Positions 23,111 through 35,004 of a stretch of DNA of 64,000 nt are shown here, piece by piece. The translations under genes and the position numbers were made by a program. The stretch is from Euonymus europaeus (taxonomy: Eukaryota > Streptophyta > Magnoliopsida > Celastrales > Celastraceae), in assembly GCA_963580455.1 (NCBI GenBank), contig OY756965.1, forward strand, positions 5,530,501 to 5,594,500. Reading direction: 5' to 3'. The notes below the pieces were generated by a model. That model saw nothing but the letters and a program-made list of their open reading frames with translations. It ran no database searches and was not told the origin of the DNA. Numbering within the stretch: position 1 is the first letter of the stretch; every line of letters starts with the position of its first letter.

Positions 23111-24270
23111 ATTTAGTAGCTCCAGCACAACATTTTAAGATAGCTATTAAAAAGATGCTCCAGCACAACCCATTAAACGTGCTATTAAATAGATAGCTCC
23201 AACACAACTTTCTCTAGGGGCAACACTAATGAACGTCTTAAGGTGTACATTAACTATATGAGGACAAATAAAAGTGTTCAATGTCAGTAGATAGATAGAC
23301 TATAGCCACTACCATTATTTTATTTGACCTATCTTGGGTCCACTAATATACTGAAATAAATGTAGTCAATTTAATTAGTAGAGATGATACAACATCATTG
23401 CACAATTGAAGGGACTACAACATCACCAAATAAATAAATAATATTTATATTCTATTGATTTTGACCATATCTCGGGGATGAGTATCTTTGCATGACATGG
23501 ATATTAAAATAACTATTAAAGAGTGCTCCTGCACAACATATTAAGATTAGCTAAATGGGTAGCTCCAGTTGTGACCTATTAAAGTAGCTATCAAAGAGCC
23601 CTAGGTCGACATAATAAAGGCAAGCAAATCTACAAGTGAAGATCGAAGTTGCTCTAGAGTAACTCCTGGCTAACTGAGTTAAGAGTCCACAAATAAATCT
23701 GATCGCCATAAATACAACTGCAAGGTGTAAAAAAATTTAAAGGTCCAAAACTGACAATAAAAGAACATATTTGCTAATGCCTTGAGGATCACCAGAAGCC
23801 TACGATCACTATAAACCTATGATGTGTTGTACCCATGTCCCCAATTTGAATCTTTTCAATATGAAGAGTTAAAGAAGATCAAATTTCACCTGGACTTATG
23901 AACAAAATGTCAGACTCGTTGATGAGAAGTTCGTCAACCCTCCGACGCTCAACATTAGCCATTGAAAATTTGTAAGTGTTGCAGAGATGAAAAGACATTG
24001 AGAACATAAAAAAAGACTTAAAAAATGATTAGACTTTAAGTGCACAACATTCTAGCTATTGGAGATTTCCTTTCCATCTTTGGTTTGCAACTTATAAGCT
24101 CTTTGCCTCATAGACTTGGGGTAAGGTCCTTCCTAATTCGGCCCTAACTTGCCTGCGTTGAGCTTTTTAGTGTTCTGAAAAACTTTCTTGACAATTTGGT
24201 CTCCTAGAGTATTTTTCCTACCTAATCTGGACAGTAGCCCTCAGAGTGGCGTCATCTATTGTCTAACAAT
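23111..24270 (-). other. interior of the Tat-like element, no recognisable gene
   Basis: AT-rich with scattered agctccagcacaac repeats (23115-23210, 23525-23575). No open frame above 90 codons and no pol motif is recognised on either strand. Confidence 0.5.
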
Positions 24271-24279
24271 CATACTTTG

Positions 24280-25272
24280 TAAACTCCTCATACAAACCAA
24301 TGTCTGATAGTACCCCATTTTTGAAGGCACAGAGAGTTGTCTCCGAATTATAGTGGGGAATAAAAACTCTCTTGATATTATATCTCCTTAGGAAACTTCT
24401 AGTTGACTTCTAGGTGCCTGCTGGATTTTGTACAAGTCATCTAAACACTTTTGTATTTCTCTACTACTAGCAAAGTGCAGAAGCAAAGCATCCACCATCT
24501 AGGCAAAGGTGGAGATGTTTCTGTTGGGAAAACCAATAAACCAATGAAGTGCTGCTCCAACTGAGCTTGAGCCGAAGCCCTTGCACATGCACGCTTCCCT
24601 GAGGCGCTGAGGGATTTTCGTAGCAAACATCTTTTTTTTATAGTAGGCTGCGTGTTCCCTAGGATCCGACACTCTTTCATACAGTTTCATGGTTGGAAGC
24701 ACAAACTTAGGAGGTAACTCAGTAGAGGCAATGTGCTATGCAAAAGGAGAGTCAACATAACAGGTGGGGGGAGTTCTTTTCAACGGAACTGCTATCCTAG
24801 GTACTTTGTTCATTCAAGCCTCCACTTATTTTAGGCAAAGAGTGAATTTTTTCTCATTGTTCTCACCACCTAAGGTTTGGCGAGGAAGAGCAAACAGTAG
24901 AGGTTGATCAAGCCCTGTTCCACCACCAGCTTGTTGACCAAAAAACATAGAAGGTGGGGGAGTATCCTCCCTCTGGTTAGAAGTGCCTCCACAGAAGTAA
25001 CGACTATGTAGAAAAAGACTCTAAAAGGGAATAGTATTTCTAGCAAAGACCTGCTCCGGCTTGTGCAGTAAGGATATTGGAGTTAATAGAGACTTGTTGG
25101 CTTTAGCTAGGTCTACAACTTTTGCAGCTCGTTCCTCCTTGAGTTTATTATTTTCCATTTCCAGAGACTCCAAGAGGGTTGTATTCCAGCGAATCTCCTC
25201 CCTCATTACTTTAAAATAGGCCATGATCTTCACCACATACCTGGGTGTTTCAGACATTGTCAGAGGATACAA
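24280..25272 (-). pseudogene. gypsy gag remnant
   Basis: The minus strand starts MSETPRYVVKIM at 25259 with a coiled-coil stretch (LLESLEMENNKLKEERAAK). After frame breaks it reads LPTMKLYERVSDPREHAAYY, then a segment with LHWFIGFPNRNISTFA and LLLHFASSREIQKCLDDLY. These are the conserved blocks of the plant gypsy retrotransposon gag domain. Stops occur at the TFA/MVDA junction (TAG) and elsewhere, with frameshifts between blocks. Confidence 0.75.
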
Positions 25273-25325
25273 AATATAATACTTGTCACAATCAAATTAC
25301 GAAAACCCCACAGTGAGCACTAAAT

Positions 25326-26012
25326 TGTAGATGCTCGAAATCCACGATCACCAAATCCGAGGACTTGGATTTTAGGTGAGAACACTAACTCTCAAATAAT
25401 ATGTGTTACTCCAGATCCTGCATAAATTCAATCAAAGAATCATTAGAAACCCAAGGACTGGATTTGGGGGGATCGATCGTTGGATCTCTGACAATCAAAT
25501 CAGTTCAATGGATGAAAAGATAGTAACCATGGTAGATGTCGAGAAAGAAATGTTGATGTTTGGGAGAAACAAATGCTGAGGTTTGGGAGTATTTTTCTGG
25601 AAGAGTTGAGAGAGTTGTTGTTAGTAGAGTGTTCGTTTCCCATCTCTCCCCCTCTCCAGAAGAGGAAGTCACTATTTATAGTGTGTTAATTTACTAAATT
25701 TAGTAAGGGAATGTATCTCCTGATGAGCTCTTAATAAGGCGGTATGGTGGTGAGCTCTGAGCTCTTTATAATCATTAATGGTCTTTGTTAAGTGAGCTCT
25801 AATTCAGGTGAGCTCTAAGTAAGATGGGCTCCAGGCTCGATGTGCTCTAGGTCAGGTGAGCTCTAGGCTCCTAAATTGGGCTTTGGGTCCATATAGCGAG
25901 AGTTGGAGTTATACCTTGACGTGGTCAAAGTTGACCACGCCTTTGATTAGATCAAATGATGACTGGTAATGACTATTGAAAAAGTCGGTCAGACCCGATT
26001 TTGGTCACTACA
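25326..26012 (-). repeat. 5' LTR of the Tat-like element
   Basis: A 687-bp segment bounded by TGTAGATGCTC and GGTCACTACA in plus orientation; it reads TGTAGTGACC to ATCTACA on the minus strand. The middle part repeats at 22186-22755. Confidence 0.7.
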
Positions 26013-27790
26013 ATTGTCTCCTTTCATGAATAATTGAAATCATATAGAGTTTTGTGAAGCTATAAAGGAGAAGGATGATGTCGCACTTCCAAATGTTATG
26101 TCGGACTAGGGTATGTACTATTGTGTATTTTCCCATTTTGATCTCTAGTTGTACTTGCAAACATAGGGAGATGCACTTCTGTGACAGGTTAGGTGGTGGT
26201 CACTACTTTAGGAAGTGAGGCTGGTAGGCTGCAAAAAGAGATACAAGAGCTTGTTCCTGGGATACAACACATTGATATCGAGACAAACAATCCAAAAAGC
26301 CTCTCACATTGATTTACATTTTGCTAGCATTAGCAAAAGCATTGTTTTGTAAGTTCAACTGCAATAACTGAAAAAATAAGTGGAATGTCAAAGTGGGACT
26401 ATCGATTCTTGCCTTTACCGGTTTGGATGATAGCTAAAATAAGATCCATCTACATATTCAACTTTTTGCCCTGTCAAACCCAAAACCCATCACCACTTTT
26501 GCCTTCATCGGACTCTCAATACCATTCTCTCTACAGCCATTGTTTTTGCCTTTCTCTTCTTCCTATACTCTTCTTCATCATCTTCTTCTTGATCATTAAA
26601 ACCCCGACATCGGTAGTTCATGTGGAATCAACACCAAACTTAACAATCCAGTTGTTCTCTTGATTTGATCATATGGGTTTCAATTTTGGAGTCAATTTGA
26701 GACCCCAACATAGTAGAACTAAAGTGTTGGAGTTCGTGTTTGAACATTAGGATGTGAAACTTTGATGAGTAGCAACAAATGTGGACCATTACATGGAATA
26801 AAGGGTGAAGATTAAAAACATTTCATAATAATGTCATTAAGTTTCAATTGCGCTGGCCTCGAACAATAATCACAGATTGTCAATCTTTCTATTCTCTTAT
26901 GCAGGGCCAGATGGAAAAAAAAGTACACATAGTGACATAGGGAGTAGGGGTGTAAAATAGGGTTTGATTCATTTATCACAACCCAAGATACTGTTAGTTC
27001 GGATTTTTCTATTTGATATTTAGTCAAAACATATTTGCTATGTGGTCCCTACTGTGCCACTATATAAAAAACTCAATGTGTTTAGGGTGGGACAGATGTT
27101 TTTATTGAGAATTTTTTCTCTCTTAAAAATTGAAACCCTAGACAACCTCTCTCTCACATGAATTAAAGTTCTAGAATCGAGGTTATGCAGTAAAAGACTT
27201 CTAGCCGGGAGTTCCTGTTCGTGAGGTGTTCTGTTTGTGATCAAAAGGAGATATTCAGTTCATGATGGCAAGAAGCATTTAGGTTCATGATCAACAAGAG
27301 CTGCTCTGTTCGTGATCAAGTTCTTGTAGCCTTGCAGTTCGTGAATAGAGAAGAAGAAGTCGTTCGTTGTTACCCGCTTGTTGTGCAACTTTTACAACAT
27401 ATTAAATCAGACAAATCCCTTAATGTATAGATCTGGATTTGATGTATATTAAATCATATTAAATATTGTAAATATGGTATGTTATGTGCTCTATCAACCA
27501 GAGCATCATTTAGGTCATTCCGCTGCATACCCTACAGATACAAGCTGTGACTCAATGATAAAATTATAAGGGTGCATGTCAAATGTTTGCATACATCTTG
27601 TCTCCAACCTCAGCACAAAGCACTGCTGCTTTTTTATTAGCTAAATATAAATTCTAATAACTGAATATAAAATCTCTATTGAGTATAAGATTTAATTACT
27701 TACTAGAAATTTTAATCTACATGATCAAACTGCTTGTGTGTTGTTTGACCCACATTTTATCCTCATGTGATGTGTGAAATAGTTTTTGAT
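26013..27790. other. intergenic, no supported gene
   Basis: No gene family is recognised. Around 27050-27370 there is a TATA-like tatataaaaaactc followed by a segment rich in gttcgtgatcaa repeats (27205-27335), reminiscent of the leader of some retroelement, but no partner repeat or domain was found. Confidence 0.4.
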
Positions 27791-27794
27791 TGGG

Positions 27795-28951
27795 AAAATT
27801 ATACATGTAGTCACTGAAAGATGCCCTGTGTTACAAATTGGTCACTCGGGGTCTAAACGTTCCAATTTAGCCACTCAAAAATTCGAGATGTTTCATGGTC
27901 AGTGTTTGGATGATTTCGGTCAATCAATTGACTGACTTGAAAAATTGACCTAACAAAATCCATTTAATCTATTAAAACAAACAGAGATGCCGACGTTACC
28001 ATAAAAAACCATCTGACGTGGATCAACTCATCAGTCCATTGGCATGATCGGTGGCACCTAAGGAAGATAACCCTAGATCAAACAACATATTCCCCAACCC
28101 TCTTTTTTTCTTCTTCTCGCGACGATTTTTAGGGTTCCTATGGTCAATATGAGGGAAACACTTCTTATTCCAGCGAGTCATCTTGTTTTCAGTGAAGATA
28201 CGTATTTTATCCAACATTTTAGCAAGTCTTCTTGATTTTAAACTAGTATTTGATCATGAGAATGATCCTTTATGTTTGTGAAGTGTACTTGTTTTTTTTT
28301 GTCTGTGGTCCCAAATTTCCATCCACGGACATGGGAACGAATCTGATTTTTTTCTTCAATTTTTGTCATTTTCTTTAGGTCATGGCATATGGTAAGGGTA
28401 AAGAACCTTCTGGAGATTTGGATACAAGTGATGGGGAGGATGAATTTGATCAGGAGGAGCTTGATGAATTGCTTAATGATTACATGAACTCTATAGAGGA
28501 GCATGGGAATACAAGGGGGCAGGGTAGGGGTATTGAAGACTCTTTGGTTAGACAGCATCCTGAGGTAATAGGTCATGTGTCTGAGAGTGCTGATGGGCCT
28601 GGTAGTGTTGATGTGTATGAGAGCATTGATGGTTATGATAGTGCTGAAGAGGGTGATGGTAGTGAAGAGAATGATGATGGTTATGATAGTGTTGAAGAGG
28701 GTGATGGTGTAGGTGATGATTTAGCTGAGTATTCTAGTCTAGATATTGATGATGATGATCCAGATTTTAGGTTGGTCTATGAATATGAGGATTTAGATAG
28801 TTTAGAGTCATCAGATGAAGAGAACGTATCTACTGTTCGTAAGAAAGCTAATGCTAAGTTTAATCCAAGCTGTGACATGAAGACATTCAATTTTATTATA
28901 AACTCACATATAGGATTTATCTCAATTATTTTCTGTTTAAATAGCTTTTGA
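27795..28951 (+). mobile_element. 5' end of a second Mutator-like element with acidic N-terminal ORF
   Basis: The stretch beginning gggaaaattatacatgtagtcac (27797) has the low-complexity tcactcggg/ggtcac character of plant MULE ends. It leads into an open frame from 28382 (189 codons). That frame encodes a very acidic Asp/Glu/Gly/Ser-rich region with repeated YDS(A/V)EEGDG units, then FNPSCDMKTFNF, where MULE transposases usually read FNP-x-D-M before the MuDR N-terminal domain. After about 28900 the similarity stops, so the rest of the transposase is missing. This is inferred from family resemblance; a search with the translated frame would settle it. Confidence 0.55.
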
Positions 28952-29642
28952 GTATAATCAAATGGAGTCTCAAGCATTTTTCGTTTCGAATACCTAAGAG
29001 AGTCAGAGACCATTACAGGCCCTTAAAAAATTTGTTTTGCAGCCCCAGGCACAATTACGTCTATAGACAAAGCCCAAAATACGGCCCATCCATTTTCCGT
29101 TCAAATTCTTTACCGTTGGTAACAGTTCCGCTTCTTCTCTCTGGAATGAAAATATCAAAATACTACTTTTGGTTCGCTGCGCTTGCGAGATGATTAGATC
29201 TCAGGTTCTTTTATTCCTTCTTCTCTATCATATGTAGTTTCTCTAATTTTCTTCTTTTAAGAAGGAAAAGAAGAGCATTCCACAATTCTCTGTTTGGATG
29301 TCAATAGAAATTCAGTTTGTTTTTACACAGGAAATTAATGTACTTGCGTATGCATGCGTGTAGCAATAATCAGGCTAGATAATGCGAATGGTAGATTTTA
29401 AGATTTATGATGGATCAGAGGGGAAAAAAGTTATGTCTGACCATGAAATCGAATGGAGCAAGCACTAGGGTTTCAATTTTTTTCAAGTTAAGATATCTAA
29501 ATTAATTTAAGAATTCTCGATTATTACTTTATTTTTTACTCTCAGTGTTTCTTGTGTCAGTGCGAGCACAATGATGGTAGTAATTGCTGAAGGACGGGAC
29601 ATAATGACAGTGTCGAAGTAGCAGTCTTGGTTGTGTGTATCG
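28952..29642 (+). promoter_or_regulatory. upstream and 5' untranslated region of the 219-residue protein gene
   Basis: No gene is seen. A pyrimidine-rich stretch (29195-29260) and an AT-rich stretch lie upstream of the start codon at 29643. No TATA box or transcription start can be assigned with confidence. Confidence 0.35.
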
Positions 29643-31946
29643 ATGGGGACTATTATCAGTAAAGCTGCTAATGGCATTGGAGGTGTTCTTGGAAATGCTT
29701 TTGTGGCCCCGTTTAAGACTATTTTCGGAGGATCATGCGAGTAAGAATTCCGTTTTTACCATAATTATAAAGCTCTATATGTTCATTTCCAGAATATATT
29801 TTATGTTTATTCATGAAGATTAGAATCTTGGGTGTTCAATGATGTATGACTGAGTAAGACGAGTCTTTTGTTCACTAAATCAATGTTTTCTGAAGTCAAT
29901 GAATAAGGGAAAGGCAGTGTTTCTTTTAAGTGATTTTTAAGATTTTAATCAAATGATTTTTCGATAAGCTTGGACCAAAATATTCTCTAATTAATCTTGC
30001 TGCTGTATAATTACTAAAAATTTACAAATAACTTCATGGAAAATTAGCGGGTGAATAGAATTTGTATTTGAATAATCAAAAGTCATCACAACAAGGGGGC
30101 ATTGCTATGTCATTATGGGATCTTCAGTTTAAGCTTTCAAATAAATTTGGTTTCAACTAGATGTTATTGTTGTTGTTATTGATATGATTATTGTGCTCAA
30201 AATTCCCACCAATAAGTTGGGTAATATTTTCATACTAATTAACTCTGTTTATAACTCGTAATTCCCCGAAAGTAAATGTTAGGGACTTGGTCTTGTGGTT
30301 GTGGCTCTCCCCACTTATCCTAGGTAAGGGGTTTAAGCAGCCGCGAAGGCGAGGATTAATCCCACAAATCCAACTGAGCCCAAACCCAGGTGGGACAATT
30401 ACTGCTCGAGCTGGGATTCGTCCCACTCGACACACGTGCGGGTGTTAGTGTCAAATTGGTTCGTACGACAATATAGTGACTTTTTTTAGTTTTTATTGAG
30501 GCAGTAAACATCTGCTGGTGAATCTCATAAAACTTAACTGCTTAAGCATCATTGGGTGCCACCTCTTATGGACTCGGAGGTGTAAATGGAAATTCATAGG
30601 CAGATAATTACTTTATAATTATTATTCATCAGTGTAATCACCTCAAACATTCTGTTACTTATATGATCTGCAGGTTCATCTCTTTTCCAACGGCATCATT
30701 GTAGCTATTTTTCCACATCAATGTTGCTTTTATGTCATTTTTTTTGAATTATTTTCTTCATTCTTGACCAGTTTTTGGAAGGTGCAGGTCTGATCATGTT
30801 CTTGATTCTGCAGGGACATTTGTGCAGGACCATGGGACATGATCTGTTTCATTGAGCACTTATGCGTCTCCAATCTGGTTAAACTTCTGATGATATTGGG
30901 CCTGTGCTACTTAAGTATGTTGTAATCATTTCCTATTGGTTCTCTCATTTGTTCTTTCAACACCATTACCTTCTCATGCTTCATATATAAGAGCTCCACT
31001 TTGCATATTTAACGATAACTTCCGTTTTTTTCTGGTAAACCATGATTGTAGTTTTACATTTCAATTGCATCACACCTTTTCCCCTTTATTCTCTTTGAAA
31101 CTTGCTATGCTTTGTGAACCATTACATGTTCCTACACATTGTTTCTGTGAAAAGAAAACTGGTGATGCAAAGCAACCATTTGCTTTGAGAAGTGTTTGTT
31201 TTCTTTTGGATTATTGTTGAATCAGCACTTTCTCCATTATATTTGTATTAATGAATTTGAAGTTCAGTTTCATTTGAGTGTAGCTTTTGGTATAAAGTTA
31301 TTAAAAGAATGGTCGAGTACATGTTTTTGTTTTTATAATGCGTATTCAAATGTCCCTGTTTACCCTCTGATTTTAACGAATGGGATGATGACCTTTCTGG
31401 ATTACTTCTTGTATTTGTCTATATGTGTGTGTTTTTGTGAAGATAGACATTGAGTGACTTCTCTTCTTCTTTTTTTGGCTTTCAGCTTTATTGTTCTTCT
31501 ACTTATTATTCAAGGTGGGGATTTGCCAATGCATTGTGAGATCAATATGTAGGATGTCTTGGGCTGCTTGTGAGACATATTGGTTTGCTTTAGCAGATAT
31601 GTCCTGCTTCTTGTGGCACAAGTTAAAGAACACTAAGCGTGTGAACCGCCGGCGGCGACAGCGCCATGTACAAGACATCGAAAGAGGGTACAGTTCAAGC
31701 TCTGAAAGTGACTTTTCAGATATATATCACCATTTAAGTATCAGTAGAAAGCGAAAGTCAATCAGGGGCCAACGCAATAATCATCGACTTCACAAGCACC
31801 ACCATGTAAGGCTAAAAACCAGAGAGGTGTCTGTTCATGTTAAGGGCAGATCTGGAAGACTGGGAAATTCCAGACGACTTCGAACCATCAAAGCGAGAAA
31901 TCCTCGAAGGGACGTCGGACTTTTCAAGAGGAGGAAGCTTCGGTGA
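29643..31946 (+). CDS. uncharacterised plant membrane-anchored protein, 219 residues
   Basis: Three exons (29643-29740, 30814-30914, 31486-31946) join in frame across GT-AG introns: 98, 101 and 461 nt, together 660 nt. The start MGTIISKAANGIGGVL has a Gly at position 2, so N-myristoylation is possible. A Cys-rich hydrophobic stretch follows (CEDICAGPWDMICFIEHLC, then LVKLLMILGLCYL and LLFFYLLFKVGICQC), giving one or two membrane segments at about residues 34-85. The rest is strongly basic and Ser-rich (NRRRRQR, SSSSESDFSD, many RKR/HH runs, KRRKLR end). The layout suggests a membrane anchor with a cytosolic basic tail; no enzymatic domain is recognised. I believe similar proteins annotated as putative transmembrane proteins occur across seed plants, but cannot confirm here. 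The intact splice structure supports a living gene. Confidence 0.85.
30265..30470 (+). mobile_element. tRNA-derived SINE-like insertion in intron 1
   Basis: Within the first intron lies a GC-richer block with a possible Pol III A box (TGGTCTTGTGG, 30288-30298) and B box (GGTTTAAGCA, 30330-30339) at tRNA-like spacing. It is followed by the ggattaatcccacaa and ctgggattcgtcccactcg stretches common in plant SINEs. No target duplication or terminal A/T run was clearly seen. Confidence 0.45.
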
Positions 31947-32579
31947 TGTTACTATATAACCTTTTGAAGTGGTTTGAGTAGATAGTCTGACGATTTCTTG
32001 GCCGAGATGTTGATTAAAGGTGCCATAACAGAAGCCATTGTGTAATTTGAATGGATTTTCTGGTGTATATATAGCGCAAGACTATATGCTGGTCTCCAAT
32101 ATTAGAGTTCTAAATGGACAGTAAAGAGTCCCGCTAACATGTTAAAACATTTATACCATCTTTAGCTTCGACTCTGCTCAATTGATTATCACTCTGATAT
32201 AAATTTCATGTCTATCACACTCTGCTCAACACAAGCCAACTCAATGTTAAACATAAGTATTGTGATAACAGGATTCAAATTGCTCACAACTCTCTTTCAT
32301 GAGTGGAGATCGACTGCCCTTTTACTCGTCATTACCTTCAACGAGGAACTTTTGCTTTGCATTTTACCTCCAGCTTTGCAAGAGCTCAAAAGGTTGCAAT
32401 TTGCCTTCATTTGGCAACAGCACATAACTCAAAACCAGTCTGAAGCTGGAAAGAAAGATCGATTCTCTAAATGTCTTTCGAGATACTCGACTATTCGCGA
32501 AGCTTCATTACTTGGCCTACACACAAGGCATGGTCCCCCACTCTCAGATATATGTTATGTATAGTCAATCTATACGGTT
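31947..32579 (+). other. 3' flank, no supported gene
   Basis: Likely holds the 3' untranslated region of the gene before it. An open frame of 118 codons at 32208-32564 has no recognisable domain and biased-by-chance composition, so it is not called. Confidence 0.4.
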
Positions 32580-33602
32580 GTATTTGGAACTCATATAATA
32601 ATAGTATTTTATTAGTTTATTTAATAAATGGTAGTTTATTATATATTTGATATTTCTATTTAATAGTTGTGTTAAATATGTCCATAGATATTTGTTGAAG
32701 ATCTCATTCTTAAGAGTTGAGAATATGAGTGACGAGTGATATCTAGTATGAATATCCTAAATATAGTTCATGATTGTAGAATTATTAATTGAACAATAAT
32801 AATTCGGAATATCAACATACTATTTGTTTCCTATGAAGATAGAGTTGTGAGTCTCATTCAATCTAATATGAAATATTAGAATAAACAATATGAAAGATTT
32901 ATTGTTGAATAAATGCTTTGAAGATGACTTGCTAAATAATGAATTACATGGATGTTTATTTTCTTTTCAATAATTTATTATTTATTTATGGTTGTGTAAA
33001 TAATCCTTAGACCTGAGATGACTTAGTAGTTTTGTATATGAGTGATCGAATTTTATCAATGTTGGAAATATTTATTTATTGAATAAATAATAAATAACTA
33101 TTGACATTTGATGGATTTGGTTAGTTATATAAGAAAACTTGTGTGCAATCAATAAAGGATCCATCGCCTTGAAATAAACAAGGAGAATATCTTATGTGAT
33201 CCGGATATTTATTGACATAGAAAATCCTTGTTCGAGGTTAAATGATTAATGAAAATGTGTTTTCATTAATTATTGTTTGTCAATAAATTATTGGATCTGA
33301 CAATTGATTGAGTTGGTGGTTTTGACTGATATCCGTGATACTTGGTCAATTGGGATATTGCACAGTGAAATGATTTAATTATATTGTAATCGTAACTAAA
33401 GGTTCATACGAAAATATTCATCACTGATTGGGTAGTCACGATATATTTCTAGGCATCACTCGTGATTTATAAGAAATGATTAAAATGTGTTTTAATTAAT
33501 ATCAAAGAGTTTGATATTATTCTTATTGTCAATCGGTAATGAACCTAGAAAGTCACACATAAAGAATCACGAAAATTGTTCTGCGAAGGTTGGAAAGCAG
33601 AA

Positions 33603-33683
33603 CTGTGTGAATTCAATAATTTGCATGAGCTGTGTGAATTCGATAATTTGCATGAGCTGTGTGAATTCGATAATTTGCATGAG
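33603..33683. repeat. 27-bp tandem repeat, three copies
   Basis: Unit ctgtgtgaattc(a/g)ataatttgcatgag repeats three times head to tail within the probable LTR/leader of the decayed copia element; copies differ at one base. Confidence 0.95.
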
Positions 33684-35004
33684 ATGAAAATAATCGAATT
33701 ATTAATTGAATTGAGTTTATTGTAAACCAGGCTGGATACAATTAATTAATTGACACTGCTAGTACATTAGTCCTTAATTAGACATATGGGTCCTTGTTCA
33801 ATTAGTGTGCAACTAATTTGGTTGCAAAATTAATTGCCAACCAAATTAGTTGTAGACACTTTCCATTTCTTTAAAATGGAACTTTCATTTTGGAAGTTAT
33901 GATGCATAGAATTCCAACAAAAATAGAAAGAAAGTTTTTTGCTATTTTTGGGAAGTTTTTCAAGGGTCCTTGACTTGTAATTTCGGTGGACAGACTAGAA
34001 CCTCTGTACGATTGGGCCAAAAATGTTTTTGACCAATTTTAAATGTTATGGGCCTATTAATTGTTAATTGGGTTTTTATCATTTGATTGATTTGGACTTT
34101 TATAATTGTTATACTTTTGGGTCTAGTTAATTAAATGATGTTTAAATATAATTAATCAAATGTTAATTGATATTATTATAAAATTGTTTTATAGTTCGCA
34201 TATTGTAATTGATTTATCTAATTATTGATGCATGATTTAAATTACATATTATTTATTCTAGAATATATATTTGATATATGTTATAATAAATAAGTGATGC
34301 ATGATTAATTGAATTTATTTATGTTAAATATATGTGATATATTCTTAGAATAAAATTAATTATGCATGTATGTAATTTACGATGAGACCATTTAAACATC
34401 CATTTAAATATTAAGTTGATAAACAGTATAATTTATGCAATTATACCGTGGCTCTCCACTATATAAAGTTTTGGAAAATTTTACAATTATATATAATCTA
34501 TCATGAATAAATCATGGGAATAATACAATAAGTCATAAGAGATGGTTCTAGTACTTTATTAAACATGAAATGTTATAAATATAAAAATATATTGGTGTCC
34601 AAGAAACCAATAAATGTGAGGATGTTAATATTCAAAATTTATGTTTTATTGGACAATGGGCTTAACTTAACTATGTATAATGGACCAAGAAACCAAGAAA
34701 GGTGAGGTCTTGCATATTAGGAGCCAAAGTAAAATGATTGAATTATGTATGAGATACATTGAACAAGATTTTTTCACATATTGATTTAAGTATTCCAAGA
34801 AACGACTAAACGTGAGATATACTAAAAATTAATAAGAACTCAATCACTCACTAGAAATTCTAATAAGGATTTCTGTTACTCAAATAGGGATGCATGAGTT
34901 ACAAAAATTAGTGGGAGGTACCAAATCTTTTTAAAGACCAAAATTGATTTGGATAATATAGAATATTGTTGATACTCTCTGTTTATTTTCTGCAGCACAC
35001 GAGT

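Larger units (their letters stand above)
22186..26012 (-). mobile_element. decayed Ty3/gypsy element, Tat-like
   Basis: Read on the minus strand. A 5' LTR (26012-25326) begins TGTAGTGACC and ends ATCTACA. It is followed by a primer-site-like sequence (TTAGTGCTCACTGTGGGG, resembling the Tat-type TTGGCGCTCACCGTGGGG with C-to-T changes), then gag remnants, a long decayed interior, and a partial 3' LTR (about 22755-22186). Protease, reverse transcriptase and integrase are not recognisable, so the copy is old and deleted. The left LTR copy is shortened at both ends and carries an extra segment around 22380-22495 relative to the right one. Confidence 0.75.

Noticed and set aside
26221..26313. Possible exon-like stretch (GRLQKEIQELVPGIQ)
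   Set aside because: A single short frame after a possible acceptor, no donor or neighbouring exon, and no family recognised.
32208..32564. 118-codon open frame after the membrane-protein gene
   Set aside because: No recognisable domain, no splice support, and position in a probable 3' untranslated region; likely chance.
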